Assembly: GCA_965153455.1 (NCBI GenBank)
Contig: OZ234493.1
Span: forward strand, 25,286,213-25,350,212
Direction of reading: 5' to 3'
DNA: 64,000 nucleotides
DNA from: Sphagnum compactum
Lineage: Eukaryota > Bryophyta > Sphagnopsida > Sphagnales
Positions 12,440-24,045 of the stretch are shown here, one piece after another. Every line of letters starts with the position of its first letter. Position 1 is the first letter of the stretch. The translations under genes were made by a program, and so were the position numbers. The notes below the pieces were generated by a model, which made no database searches, was not told where the DNA came from, and saw nothing but the letters and a program-made list of their open reading frames with translations.

Positions 12440-15400
12440 AAGACATGGGATTGAAACAGCAACTTCACGGCAATTTGAATTCCTACCCTCAGAATAGGGT
12501 GTGTCAAAGAACTTGATTGTTTTGCTACAGAGCCACTGCTGTAGTTTGACTGTTGGAACATTGATTTGCTCATGGATCAACTGAGGTTGGAAGAAGAGGA
12601 ATGGTGCAGATTAACTGATTTCCACTGAAGGTGGTTGGTGCAGCTTGTGGCAAAGCATAGAGCAATGTTTTTTGAAAACATCAAATCAAAGATCAGTTGT
12701 CTTCATCAAGCACCCTGAAGCTACACAGCTGGTAGAAAAATAGCAAATTCTTAAATTGACAATGAATTGAGTGCAAGCTTGTTCTTCCAACACCAGTGCT
12801 CAAGCATGTACACAAGGTACTGTTAGCAAGACATTCTCTCTAGGCAATTAGATTCACTTTGATCTCACCATGCACAGAAGATAATAGAGTGATCATTATA
12901 TGGAGAGTCTTGTTACACCATTGTGGTACAACAGGCATTGTTTTGAAAGGTGCTAATCTTGGTTTGAGTCAAAGTCAGCTTTGAGGATAATGCAGAAAGA
13001 TGTGTAATCAAGATTGGTTGCCAGGAAAGGGGAGCCAGTGTGCTTGGGGGTGTGACAGTCTTGTTTGCTGCCTGGTGCAGGTGGATTGGTATTTAGTCTC
13101 TGGCTCAACTCAAATTTCTGCAGGACAAGAACTTGGACGTGCAAAGAGAAATCATGAACTGTGAGTGTATTTGCAGGAGCTTCACTAATTATGTCAGAAA
13201 ACACCAACTCTGCGTTTTTTTTTCAAAGTTCATTGACGAGAGTGATTAGTATCTGCCTCACAAAAATGTAATGTGTTCTTGGGTGCAATCAAGCAAAATT
13301 TCTTACCAGCAAAAAGTTATTAGCTATTGGAATGGTACATGTGTTCGATGACTGTCCAAGATGCTAGAACATTCTGCAAAGAGTGGTGAAGTTTCTCTTT
13401 ATCGGTCTGGGATAGGGGTAGGTGGCTGAGGGCAAGCTTTTGATGTATGTAAGGATTTGTGAGTGGTTGTGGACATGATAAGAGCAATGATCAAGTTGAT
13501 TGCATCCTAGGATGGCATTTCTTCACAAACTGATTGAAATCTCTACAGATGTGGTAGTCATTCTCAATTCATAGGATTTCTACATACCTGGGTGCACTGA
13601 GAAATTTTCCCAGTTGGTCTCACATTGTTGAGGACTGGTGATGGTAATAATCTTGAACTGTTGCTTCTCGTGCAACAGTCATGCGTAAAAAGAGGTTGAT
13701 TTTTCAATCTAGTCTCCTGATTCAGTTTATGACCCATTAGTTTTTCTCAAAGAATTATGGTGGCTGTCTAACCCCTTGCTGCAACCTAAGATCCTGCTCA
13801 GTCACATGGGCAAGTAGCCTTTCTTGAAAAACTTGAGTAGGTCCAAGCAGACCTTTCAGGTCATGGAAATAGGTCAGTGCACACCTTCTTCAACTGTGTA
13901 CTGTTATACTTTCACCAAGCAGAAGCAAACTATTTGAGTTCACATGCCTATGAACCTCTTCAGTTCTCTCTTTTTTAATTCACTGCAACATGGAAACACA
14001 GTGCAAAGGATCAACTCTTTGCAGTGTTCGAGCACAAAAAGGCTTGTTGACAATCTCAATTGTCAGCCCCTTCAACCTTTAGAACTTTCTTGTCTTATCC
14101 AGTGCCAGAGAACCCAGTTGAGTTATGCCTTACAAACAAATAGCAAAACACCAGCTGTTCTACATGTAGCAGATGTGCACTAACCTCTGAGTGCACGGGC
14201 AGGTTTGAGGATTAGCATTTGACCATGGATATTCAATTACCAACATCTCTTGCTTACCAAGTGGGAAAGAAAGCAACTGCATTTGCAGATTCAGTGACCT
14301 CACAATGCTGGCTGCTCAGGTTGCTGCTTCTTGACCAAAATTTTACGGACTGGTTTTGAATCACTTCTTAGTATGGTTGTGTGTTTGCTCAAGTACTCAT
14401 CACATAGTCCAAGCATAGGCACACTGTAGTACTTCCATCAGGCCATGAACCAGAGCAGATTGAAGAATTGCACAACAGCATGTCTCTCCTCTCTGACAGG
14501 TACAATTGCTCCCCATGATCTGCATCTGTTGATCCTATCATCTCTAGAGCTAATTCTTGCTTCCTTTCTTTTGAGAATCCATCCTAACACTGCTGTTCCT
14601 GAGGCAACAACCAGACTCCAGGTTTTGGGAGTAGCATTTGACCACGGGTATTCTCCTTCCTGCAACAACAACAACAACAACCATCCTCGGGAAAGCCTGG
14701 TGCCCCCAGCTCCATTGAGAGTACTCTGCTTGCAAGGGATTCAAGCCAACAACCCCAAGATCGATCAACCACAAGATCCATATGTAAACTGGAGGCAAAA
14801 TGGAACTCTAAATTGACTGATAATGCTCCGTTCTTTCTATGCCAAGGATTGCAACTGTTGTCCAGAGACATTTGGCTCTCTATCTCTACAGAAAACTTGC
14901 AGTTGAGAAAACTCAACTGCTGTATTTCACAGATTTCATTCTAGCAGCTGAAAACTTGCAGTCAACAAAAAAAATTATACTGATCATGTATGTCTCAGTT
15001 TTTGTTTCTGGCATCTCTTCTTCTCTGCACAGAAAACACTCGCAGTCAAGAAAAACTTTTACTGATATATGGTTTTGAGACAGGTTTGATTCTGCATCTG
15101 TCTCCACAGGAAACTTGGGGGGGGACTGACATATGACAAATTATTCAGAAGTATGTCGATGCTGCTTAGTCGTCTTCTTCTCAACAAGTTTGAATCTTAT
15201 TTCTCCAGCATCTTCTTCTGGTTCCATTGAAAACTTCTGGCTGCTCCTTTTGCTTTGAGAGGTAGATGGGTAGTAGCAGAAAAGCAGAAAGAAGTTCATA
15301 ATGCAACAACAAAAGATGTCCTCCTCCTCCTCCTCCCCGTTCTTCTTCTCTAATTTGGCCCGCCTAACGCGTCGTCGTCCCGGACCTCGTCGCGAACCTG

Positions 15401-15440
15401 GCAATTATCAGACTCGTAAGAAGCAGCTCTGGTACCGAAT
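12440..15440. other. Downstream region of the UNC93-like gene; no coding gene recognised
   Basis: About 3 kb of moderate-composition sequence separates the UNC93 stop codon from the RING1 leader. It includes the 3' UTR, whose end cannot be fixed, and open frames up to 123 codons (14445-14816) with no recognisable domain. The phrase TAGCATTTGACCA occurs twice, at about 14212 and 14631, each followed by a GG-TATTC context, suggesting a small duplicated segment. The stretch is probably UTR plus intergenic sequence. Confidence 0.4.
14888..15060. repeat. Short dispersed direct repeats (AGAAAACTTGCAGT-type)
   Basis: Versions of GAAAACTTGCAGT followed by an A-rich segment occur at about 14890, 14951 and 15031 (the last reads GAAAACACTCGCAGT). 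Spacing is irregular, at about 60 and 80 bp. Function is unknown; this is probably a degenerate local duplication. Confidence 0.4.
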
Positions 15441-15484
15441 CTCATGAACGCTTTCTGCAACAAACAAACAAACAAACCAAAGGT

Positions 15485-15689
15485 TTGACGAGAGTCGAGA
15501 GAGAGAATAGAAAGAGAGAGAGAGTGAGACACACACACACACACACAGAGGAGAAAGAATTAGGGTGCATGATTAGGCTGGGTTTTAGGTTCAGATTGGG
15601 TTCGGTGAGAGCGGGTGGGATGGATTGGTGGACATCCGGGGAAAGAGGGAGAGAGGGTTGTGTGGAGTAAGTAGTGCACAGAGAGAGAC

Positions 15690-15723
<34 letters not shown>

Positions 15724-15785
15724 GTGTGCGGGAGAAAGAGAGAGAAAGAGGACAGGCGGAGGAGGAATAGGAGGAGGAGGATTGA
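15485..15785 (+). promoter_or_regulatory. GA-repeat-rich leader/promoter region of the RING1 gene
   Basis: Several purine tracts of GAGA type lie here, the longest an uninterrupted GA run at 15692-15721, with an AC run at about 15530-15546. The RING1 start codon is at 16120. GA repeats are binding sites for plant BASIC PENTACYSTEINE (GAGA-binding) factors and are common in plant 5' leaders. A run TTTTTTTCAG at about 16100-16109, just before the ATG, resembles a splice acceptor, so a 5'-UTR intron is possible. Confidence 0.45.
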
Positions 15786-16119
15786 GGTAACAACGTACGC
15801 ACACGCGCACTCAACGCACAAACGAAGTCTTCTCAAGAACAGCGTCCGTCGTCACGCAATCTTTCCAGACGGGCACTTTGCTGTTCGGGGAGAAGAAAGG
15901 GAGGAGAATGGGACAGGAGCAGCAGAGCCTGGGAATCGTGACATGACAACGTTGTGTTCAGATTCAGGGAGTAACAAACGGTGCACACTGGACGGGGGAA
16001 AGAGATATATAGATAGATATATAGATAGATTGCGGAGAGAGAGAGACAGAGAGAGAGCAGGCAAGGGAAGGGAATAGAATAGAAAGAAAAAGAGAAGAGT
16101 TTTTTTCAGTGTTGCAGCA

Positions 16120-19100
16120 ATGCCAGCTGCTCAAGGGCGTGCAGAGCTCGGCTCTTCTCCGGATCCACCTGATCATGCTGATGATGACGGTAAAATACTA
16201 CAAACAAATGTGTTCTCTCTCTCTCTCTCTCTCTCTCGTCTCGTGTCGTGTGTGCATTATTATTATTATTATTATTGCAGGTGTTGTGTTTTTGCTTCGT
16301 CCTTCTTCTTCTGTAGAAACAAATACACGTAGAAACAGCAACAATATGCTTGGCTTGGGTTGCTTTCTCGGGAGGGAGCGACGGGAGGGAGGTTGCCTGC
16401 GTACAGCAGCTCCAATTGCGACATGTTAGCTTGATTTTTGACTTGTAATTATTAGATCTGCAACGCAAGGTTTTGTATCACGTGATCCATCGCTTCCGTT
16501 TGCTAGCACATAATTATAACAAACAGCGAGATCCAAGACCAGGTGAAGAAGAAGAAGAAAGCTCTCTACACGTTTTGTCTATTATCGCAAGTTTTGTGTC
16601 GATACGCCATAGTTTTCTTGTAGCCGCTCTATATCTCTCACACAAACAATTTGAAGAAATAATACCAGCAACAACAACATCATCATCATGTTTTCCGAGA
16701 ATTTTTCTTCGTTATTATTGTTTTGTTGCGACGATGAAGATGATGTGAGGGGCAAGCAACTTGCGAAGAAGGATGTTTCTTCTTCTTCGTTAATTAAAAC
16801 GATCTCTCGTCTCTGGGGCGGATGACGACGGCGATGCTTCTTCTTCTTCTTACGCGATGTCAGAAATTGTTGTAGCCTGTTGTAAGAATCTATGCTGCTG
16901 AATGTGTGTTCGTTCCTGTTGTCGTTGTTGGTTGTGTTACAACATGACAGGTGCATCGTCAGACTCACCACCTTCAAACGGCGACGATGACGACGAAAAG
17001 TATGTTGCTCGTATTCTTCATACCTATTTCGAAGTTGCAAATCTTGACTGTTGCACAGTATTATTAAGCTTCTAGCTTTCTTAACTGGAAGATTGCCCCT
17101 CTCTCTCTCTCACACACACACACGAACACACACAGAGTGAAGGATAGATAGATTACATACATGCGACGGCTAGTGAGGCTAAGATTCACCTGCCTGCTTG
17201 CACTTGACGTTGTGCTCCATTGATTGTGTATCTATATCTAAAATGGGACTCCACAACCTACTGTAATAGCAGCTGGTGAAGTAGCTGCTGCTGGATACAG
17301 AGAGTCCATTACAGAATCTTCAATTTGCTTTCCCCCCCCTTGTGCAATTGGAAGAAGAGACTTTTATTTCCACAGACAAAATTGGCAAACATGTTGTTGC
17401 TGATCAGCTGATGATTAGAATGCAGATCACCTCTGTGGTTTTTCTTTGACATCCTCCTGTTGAAAAGTGTTGCTTCCTCCCATTTTTTGAGAACCAAAAT
17501 TCTTTGAGAGCTAGGTCCTCTGAGATGGTCATGGTATGTACTGCTGCTGCTGCCAGAAGATGTCTAGGTAGGTGGACAGAAGCTAAGCTTGGAGAGTGAT
17601 GTGCAAAGTATTAGACAAAGGCTGTATGCATGTGGAGTCTTTTGGAGAGTAGTAGGTGCACACTGATGAGTGAGAATGCATTGTCCTCTGGGAGTTTGGC
17701 TTCTGCTTGGCAACAATGAAAATGTCTTAATGGAACTTCTTTGAGTGCTCTCAACTTTCATATCTGTTTCGTTTGGTGCAGGTACATGTCTGTCTGTCTT
17801 CCAGACATACGGAAGGAGATGCAGTGTCCCATTTGTCTCGGTATCAGAGCTGAGCCTCCTCTCAATGTTGTTTGAAAATACTCTGTACTGAATTTTTGGT
17901 GTAAAAGTTTATAGAGTTGGTTGTGGAATTCCTCATCAACTGTTTGTTTGTCTTCATTTGGGCAGGCATCATAAGGAAGACAAGAACAGTGATGGAGTGC
18001 CTCCATCGATTCTGCAGAGAGTGTATTGATAAATCCATGCGGCTTGGGTAAGAGTGTTTGCCCTAGTCAAGCCTGAAATTACCTTTTTTCCATTTCTGTG
18101 AATTTCTTAAAAACAGCATTGGACTTGTTTGGCTAATTGTGAATCTAGGATTTAGTGTATCACATTACACATGGTAGACTTACTGCAAGTTTAAGTTGTT
18201 CTCCAGTCACAGAATTCCTTGTTTTTTTAAACAGAGTTCTTATTCAACTCCTGAAAAAGTGTTGCTATTCATGGCCTTCTTTGCTCTCATACTGCAGATT
18301 GTTAAGTGTTAGTGGAGTATGGTTTCTCACTGCAATGAGTATATAGAAGGCCATTTTCTTGAAATAGTGTTGCTAGTTCCTGGTGCTCTGTTGCCAGTTT
18401 CCTGTTCTGTTACCAGGAGAATATAAGTGCAGTAATGTTAAGTTGATATCTTGACCAATTAATTGTTCAATCTGTTTGGTTGATTACATGTGTGTTGTAA
18501 AGTTTGATATCCATGTTGATTGTGGCATAATATATACTGTGACTCAGAAATAATGAATGTCCTGCTTGTCGAGCTCACTGCGCAAGTCGACGTTCCTTGA
18601 GAGATGACCCCAAGTTTGATAATCTGGTTGCAGCCCTTTATCCAAATGTTGACCACTATGAGGCAGAGGTATGTATATGTGCGTGAGCGTTGAACATTCT
18701 ATAATTGTTTGACAGGCTTAAGTTGGACCATACTGCAACATGTGCATTGCACAATTTGCAGAAGAGTTACCTACAGTATCTCTGGAGGTTCTTATTCATT
18801 TAGGCCCCCTTGTCACTGCAGAACACATCAGAAACTTTGTCTGAACTTTAATGAGAGAGCACACAATAGTGGTGATGTAATTTGTTCCATGTTGAAATTC
18901 TTGATGCATTTGAGTTTTGCTGGTCTGTAACTGCTGCATATCAGAATGGTCTCATTGAACTTCAGTGTCAGCAGCAAGTTATAGGGTCTAAAGTTTCCAC
19001 TCTGCATTGGAACAGGAAATGGCTGACTTTGGAGACCAGATTCATGTTAACAGACAGGCATGTCTATAATTGTATACCTGAGGGGGGGTTTCTACATTCT

Positions 19101-22049
19101 TGAACTTGACAAGCTTGAGATTGATATGTTTGTTAATTTGGCCTGGGGATGTTCGCTCAGGATGAAATTTGAAAAACCTTGGTGTTTGCTTTCAGAATCA
19201 CTTGAGAATGCTGTATTTGGGAGTGTTGATTTGGGGGTTCCTTTCATCTGAACTTCTTCAAGAATCAATATAATTTCAAGATGCTCAAGTTGAATTCCTT
19301 TCTCCAAACAGATCCAAGAGAATATTGCTGATACCTTTAAGCGGCAGGCAGCTGCCATTGCAAGGCGCCGAAGCACAGCTGCAGCAATTCTGAGGAAAGC
19401 TCATGGTAAATTCCGTATTGTACAGTCCAGGCAAAGGAGAGGCCGTGGCCGAGGTCGAGGAAGGAGTGGGGGCCGGGGGTTCAGGTCAGTAGTTGTGTCC
19501 TAGTTATAATGTTTCATACCTACACAGGTTATGTAACCTGTGCTGATTGATGGTTATCTGTACTGGAAATCAGGCTACAGTGCTAAATACTAAACACTCG
19601 TGTCATTCATTGAACACTGGAGATGTATATTTTTCAGGAAGTAGCACTCTCTGGGCATCATGCTCACACAGTCACTCCCTAAAGACAAAGTAGAGCGAGA
19701 TTGCAGGTATGGGAGGACTCAAACACAGTATGAGGAGGATGACTCCTATGGCAGTGGGAAAGCCCAGAGTGCAACATCTGGTGATGAAACACAGAGTGAA
19801 CCAGAGCCAAAGAGACGGCGGTTCAAAAGGCATGTTTCAGGATACACCACTGGTGAAGAAAGTAGTGATGCTGAGCCACTGAGTGGTATGCACATGGCTT
19901 CCTTCCACACCCAAGTTCCACAATAATGTATCTCTATTTGAGTTACTTGGGTACAAGTGATGATGAATGCTTAATACATTATGTTGGACATAAGCACAAC
20001 AGTGAAGGTTGTGCATGTTTTGAGTGTATACCAGCCATGAATTCAAGAGACTTTGTTGCCACATTATATGCAAGGTGGAATCAAATCACTCCATTTGCTG
20101 CTGGCAGCATTTCACCATTCCCTTCTGTTTGCTAACAAACTATAGCCTGGTCTGCTAGTTTCTCTGGTTACCGCTGTTAGGATAATGCTATGACAACAGT
20201 TGCAACACCAAAGCTTGTTGGCACTCAATCGCTCCAGGCTGTTGTCTTCTCAACTGGTGGGACCTTACCATGAGGAGATCAAATCTCCCTCACTCCATTT
20301 ATTTATGTCCTGATATATTGTCAAGTCAACTGCAGGAACATGTAGTCCAACTTGTGCAGTCAAAGATTGAGAGTTGGCTGAATGCAGATGGTGTTTGGGT
20401 TCTTTCAATGATGGGGTATTGCAGCAGCCACAACACATGAAACAGATGGGAGGCGTGGCTCCCTCTCAGAACATGAACTGCCCACTGAATCTACTGGGAG
20501 GGAGGCTGATGCTGAGGATGCATCTCCAACCACCAACAGGGAGGCTTTGAAGACCTGGGCTAGGGCAGGAGCACGCAGTCACACACGCCATGGCAGCATT
20601 ACTGGAAGTAATGGCAAAAATCGCAGTGTGAGGCCCTCCTTGCTGGGCAAAGACATCATAGATGCATTAGTGGCTGCTGCTCGCAGTGAGATTGAGGAGG
20701 AGGTGAGTGTTCCACATGTTTCAGAAGACACTTTTACAAAGAGTTTGCATGTTACAATTTCATTTGTGACACTGAGGGTCCTTAATTGTGAACAACTTAG
20801 AAACTCTCAGGGGAAAACAGCAGGAGAGCATGCAAAATTGTACTTCCAACAGATATCCTTACAAGATTGCCAGATGGGTTTGTCCTGTGTCACTAGCAGT
20901 TATAATATGTGCATGTGAATTTCTTCTCTTAGAGAGTTCCATGTACTATTGCATTTGTTGAAGGCTAACAAGGGCAGCAGGACATCTTCTCTCTTCTCCT
21001 TCACATATTGGATGAAATGGAAATCAGTTTATTCCTGTATTTCGAACAGGGCTGTGCCACATCTGAGTATGGTGGATAGAATGAATGTTCTCAACCCAAC
21101 TTCTGAGTTTTGTTGACTTCATGCACTCTCCAAATACCAAAACATATTGTGTGTCCAGTTGCATCATGGAAGCTTGATGTTCCAATCTTTTTGATGATTG
21201 TGTGCAGTTTGTTGTGCATTTGAGTCTGCAACCTTTGAATGATGGTTCAGATGACGAAGATACTCTGCCAAGCCTGAGGAAACCAAACCTTAGCTGTCCA
21301 CCCAACATGACTATTCTTCACCTATGCAAGGTATGCTTTGGTTTGTTATCATCTTTGCTGGGGGAGATGATTTTCTTGTCTTTACTTTCATTAAATTGAA
21401 AGGTCTTTTTTTGACCAAGTTGTATTTGCAGTTTTGCTTGATGGCTGCATTGGGTATTGAAATGTTGACATTTCCATTGCTCAACTTTACTTTAGTTAGT
21501 TGGTCAAATTTCTCAACCCTTGCTTATTTTTGACAATCTGAAGATCATATAAGTTTTTGGCGAGGTGTGCACAGACATTTAGTATCTTTTTGTGTCAAGC
21601 TTGATGACAACTTTCTTCAAGTTGGGTGTTGTGCAGTTTCTTACAACTCGGTTGATTCCAACACCACACATGGAATTGGAGATTCTGGTAGAGAGCAAAA
21701 GTGAGCAACTCACAGTACCAAAGCCTCCTCAAAGATTGAGCAAACTCTCCAAAGGGAAGGCATGGGTTTCAAGAGCAGAGAGTGGCAAGGAAGTTGTTCT
21801 ATTGTCTTCAGGGCATACACTTGCAACTGTTCTTTGTGATTTTTGGGACTACCGTGGTAACCTTGTAAGTAAACTCCTAAGTCACTACTCTCAGAAAGAC
21901 TTGTCTTTTCATTCCAGCTGAAAATTAGCCCTGAGTTTCAAGTGCTTTTATGGGCTCCTTTTGCTCTTTATGTGCACAATAGATGTTACTCACTGGAGTC
22001 TGTTTGTTGGTGAACATTGCAGGAGTTGCTTTATCGACGAAAGAATTAA
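16120..22049 (+). CDS. RING1: RING1-type E3 ubiquitin ligase, Polycomb PRC1 core (11 coding exons, 462 aa)
   Basis: Coding exons: 16120-16189, 16951-16999, 17782-17840, 17966-18047, 18548-18668, 19312-19484, 19707-19885, 20425-20702, 21208-21330, 21637-21864, 22023-22049; GT-AG and phase-consistent throughout. A short acidic N-terminus leads into a C3HC4 RING finger. Its zinc ligands are Cys55, Cys58, Cys71, His73, Cys76, Cys79, Cys91 and Cys94 (CPIC, CLHRFCREC, CPACR). Next come a basic GR-rich stretch (about residues 165-185) and a Ser/Glu-rich, basic linker (KRRRFKR). The C-terminal part (about 338-462) begins FVVHLSLQPL, ends ELLYRRKN and matches the RAWUL region of plant RING1A/RING1B. 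In the family this nuclear protein, with BMI1-type partners, monoubiquitinates histone H2A for Polycomb silencing. Length matches plant RING1 proteins (about 460-520 aa). The start is the first ATG in frame with exon 2. Confidence 0.94.
16214..16276. repeat. TC and ATT microsatellites in RING1 intron 1
   Basis: A TC dinucleotide run (16214-16237) and an ATT trinucleotide run (about 16255-16276) lie a few bases apart, soon after the exon 1 donor at 16190. Confidence 0.9.
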
Positions 22050-23593
22050 AGGAAGAGGCTTCAAATTGACGGCCAATCATTCAGCAATGAGGTCTTACAG
22101 AGATGAATAGGAAGTTCACAAACTTGAAGTCATGAAGTCATTCATACTTCATACAAAGTGGTATTAAAGTGCGGTGCCACAGAACCATACTTTGATTTCT
22201 TAGTTATCTTATTCACAGAATTTTCATCATGAATCACTGATGTTCCTCAAAGATGGTACAACCTTGATTGAAGAAGTCATTTTGCTATAGAGTTTTGCCA
22301 AAGCATGGCACTTAACCCAAAATAGGTTTTGCAATAGAAGTTTTGCTTCCTGCCAGTGACTGGATTTGCACATCAGGCAGGGAGAATGCTTATTACATCA
22401 GTTGTGAATCTGACATTAATTTGATTGCTTCAGTTGATCTGATTCCAAATCTTAAATTCAGTGCCAATGTCTTGGACATTGGATAGAATGAACTGTGGTA
22501 CAGCAGGAAGGGAAATCCATTTTAGTTTATTGGCTGAGTCTCTGGACTTCCAGGGTATGCTACATGAACACCCACCAATTCACTTTTGTATGTGTGCTTC
22601 TAACTTCCAATGAATGATAACTGGACCTGGGGAGATCAAGAGCCTCTTCTTTGTGTATTTGAAGATTTACTGTCGAAGGTCCACTTTACTTGGTTATGAC
22701 ACGCATCCAGCTTCCTGGTCAGCCATCACTCCCGGTCATGTATCCTTTCTCCTGGCACAAAGTGAAAATTTCCAATGTTGAGAGACTCTTGTGCAAGTTA
22801 TGAGTGACAGTTCGCAGAGGGATCGTTTGCTGGATTCAATAAGATTGGTTGCAGGGGAAGCTTTTGCTGGATTCAATAAGAGTGCTTGTCAAGGCAGACA
22901 TCAACAGGGGTTGGGGTTGGATGGTATGTCAGAGCCTAACCTTCCTTCAGAAATGAGTGAAGAAATCTTCAATTCTGTCTTCCAGTTTCCTCATCCCAGC
23001 ATGTGGTGTCAGAGATATGAGAATACAATCTTGGTGCTGACTCCACAGTTTACTTGAATGTTGACAACAACTCCCAACTTCCTCTGCATGTTTTTCTGTC
23101 TACTGGACTACTGATTGATATATGATTATTGGGGGATAACAATCATAGATCTTGATCAAAGTGCCTTGGTTTAAATCATCTCTCAAGCTTACCTATGGTG
23201 TTGAGTGCAGACAAAGCAAGTAGGCTGAGATTTCTACTCCCCAATAAATCATGAATGGGACAGATGGAGTCAGACATGCTTCAGAAAGAGGATTACCTTC
23301 CAGAAGGAGAAATCATCAAACATTGATGGTTCCTTTTGATACAACTACCTTCCATTCAACTGCACCTGCCACCATGCAGCTATGTCTTCTGCCTTTCTGG
23401 ACAGCTTCAGCTGATTTTGCTGTTGCTTCAGCATGCTGCCATATTCCAAGCATCAAGCTGTCACAGAACTCTGCAAAGGAATGAAAGAAAAGGAAGGCTT
23501 TGTTGCAGGAGTGAAGAACAAATTGTGGTATGAATTGTGATCAGGAATGGATCTTAGTAATATAGCAAATCATGCTTCAGTTGTTTGTGTTTC

Positions 23594-23735
23594 TGTGTGT
23601 GTGTGTGAGAGGAGAGAGAGAGAGAGAGAGAGAGTCCTTAGCTCACTGGGCTAAGAACCACAGAGAGATACAGAGAAAGAGACAGACAGACAGACACACA
23701 TACACCCCTTTTGCTGCTTTCAGAGTTCAAATTCC
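23594..23735 (+). repeat. GT/GA microsatellites inside a tRNA-like segment
   Basis: A GT run (23594-23606) and a GA run (23612-23634) precede CTTAGCTCACTGGGCTAAG (about 23637-23655), which resembles a tRNA A box. AGAGTTCAAATTCC (about 23722-23735) resembles a B box. Between them are GACA and CACA repeats. No cloverleaf can be drawn, so this is at most a SINE or decayed tRNA-like sequence. Confidence 0.3.
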
Positions 23736-23959
23736 AAGGGTGTCATCAGATGAGGAGCATGAGCAACAGCTAGGGTCAGCACTGGTCTCCCATCTAATTG
23801 CTGTGAAGAATGTGCAGTAGCAGGAGAGAAGAACAAGTCATGGTATACCCAAACCTCCTCTCCACCAATGACCAAGAAATCCCTGGATTTTTTGCAATTC
23901 TGAATTCATTGCTTCAGCATGCCAAAAGAATATTTGAGTTAAGAGTGTTTTCATGTTTT

Positions 23960-24045
23960 CTTCCAGACTTGCAACAGAAACTCAGTATGCAGGTTTGTGG
24001 TTACACTGGCCACCCACTGTAGGGAGCTGATGAAGTCAGTGGGGA
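23960..24045 (+). repeat. Diverged dispersed repeat, copy 1 of 2
   Basis: The 26 bases at 23960-23985, with core GCAACAGAAACTCAG, recur at 26600-26625 with two differences. A second shared block (GTCAGTGGGGA) follows in both, at about 24035 and 26706. The spacing between the blocks differs, so the copies have diverged by indels. Confidence 0.45.

Noticed and set aside
14445-14816. 123-codon open frame with an Asn run downstream of UNC93
   Set aside because: No recognisable domain or flanking exon pattern, and it overlaps opposite-strand frames of similar length, as expected by chance in this composition.
15625-16077. 150-codon open frame rich in Arg and Glu upstream of RING1
   Set aside because: It is made largely of GA-repeat translation, has no domain, and lies in the leader region of the RING1 gene.
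16582-17040. 152-codon minus-strand open frame
   Set aside because: It overlaps RING1 intron 1 and exon 2 antisense, is built from AAG/CTT-type triplet runs and matches nothing.
19660-19706. Alternative RING1 exon 7 start using the acceptor at about 19638 or the ATG at 19660
   Set aside because: The acceptor near 19638 brings in an immediate in-frame stop (AAG TAG). The acceptor at 19706 joins cleanly as Arg-Tyr-Gly.
23637-23735. A tRNA gene
   Set aside because: A- and B-box-like sequences are present, but they are separated by microsatellite and no acceptor stem or cloverleaf can be formed.
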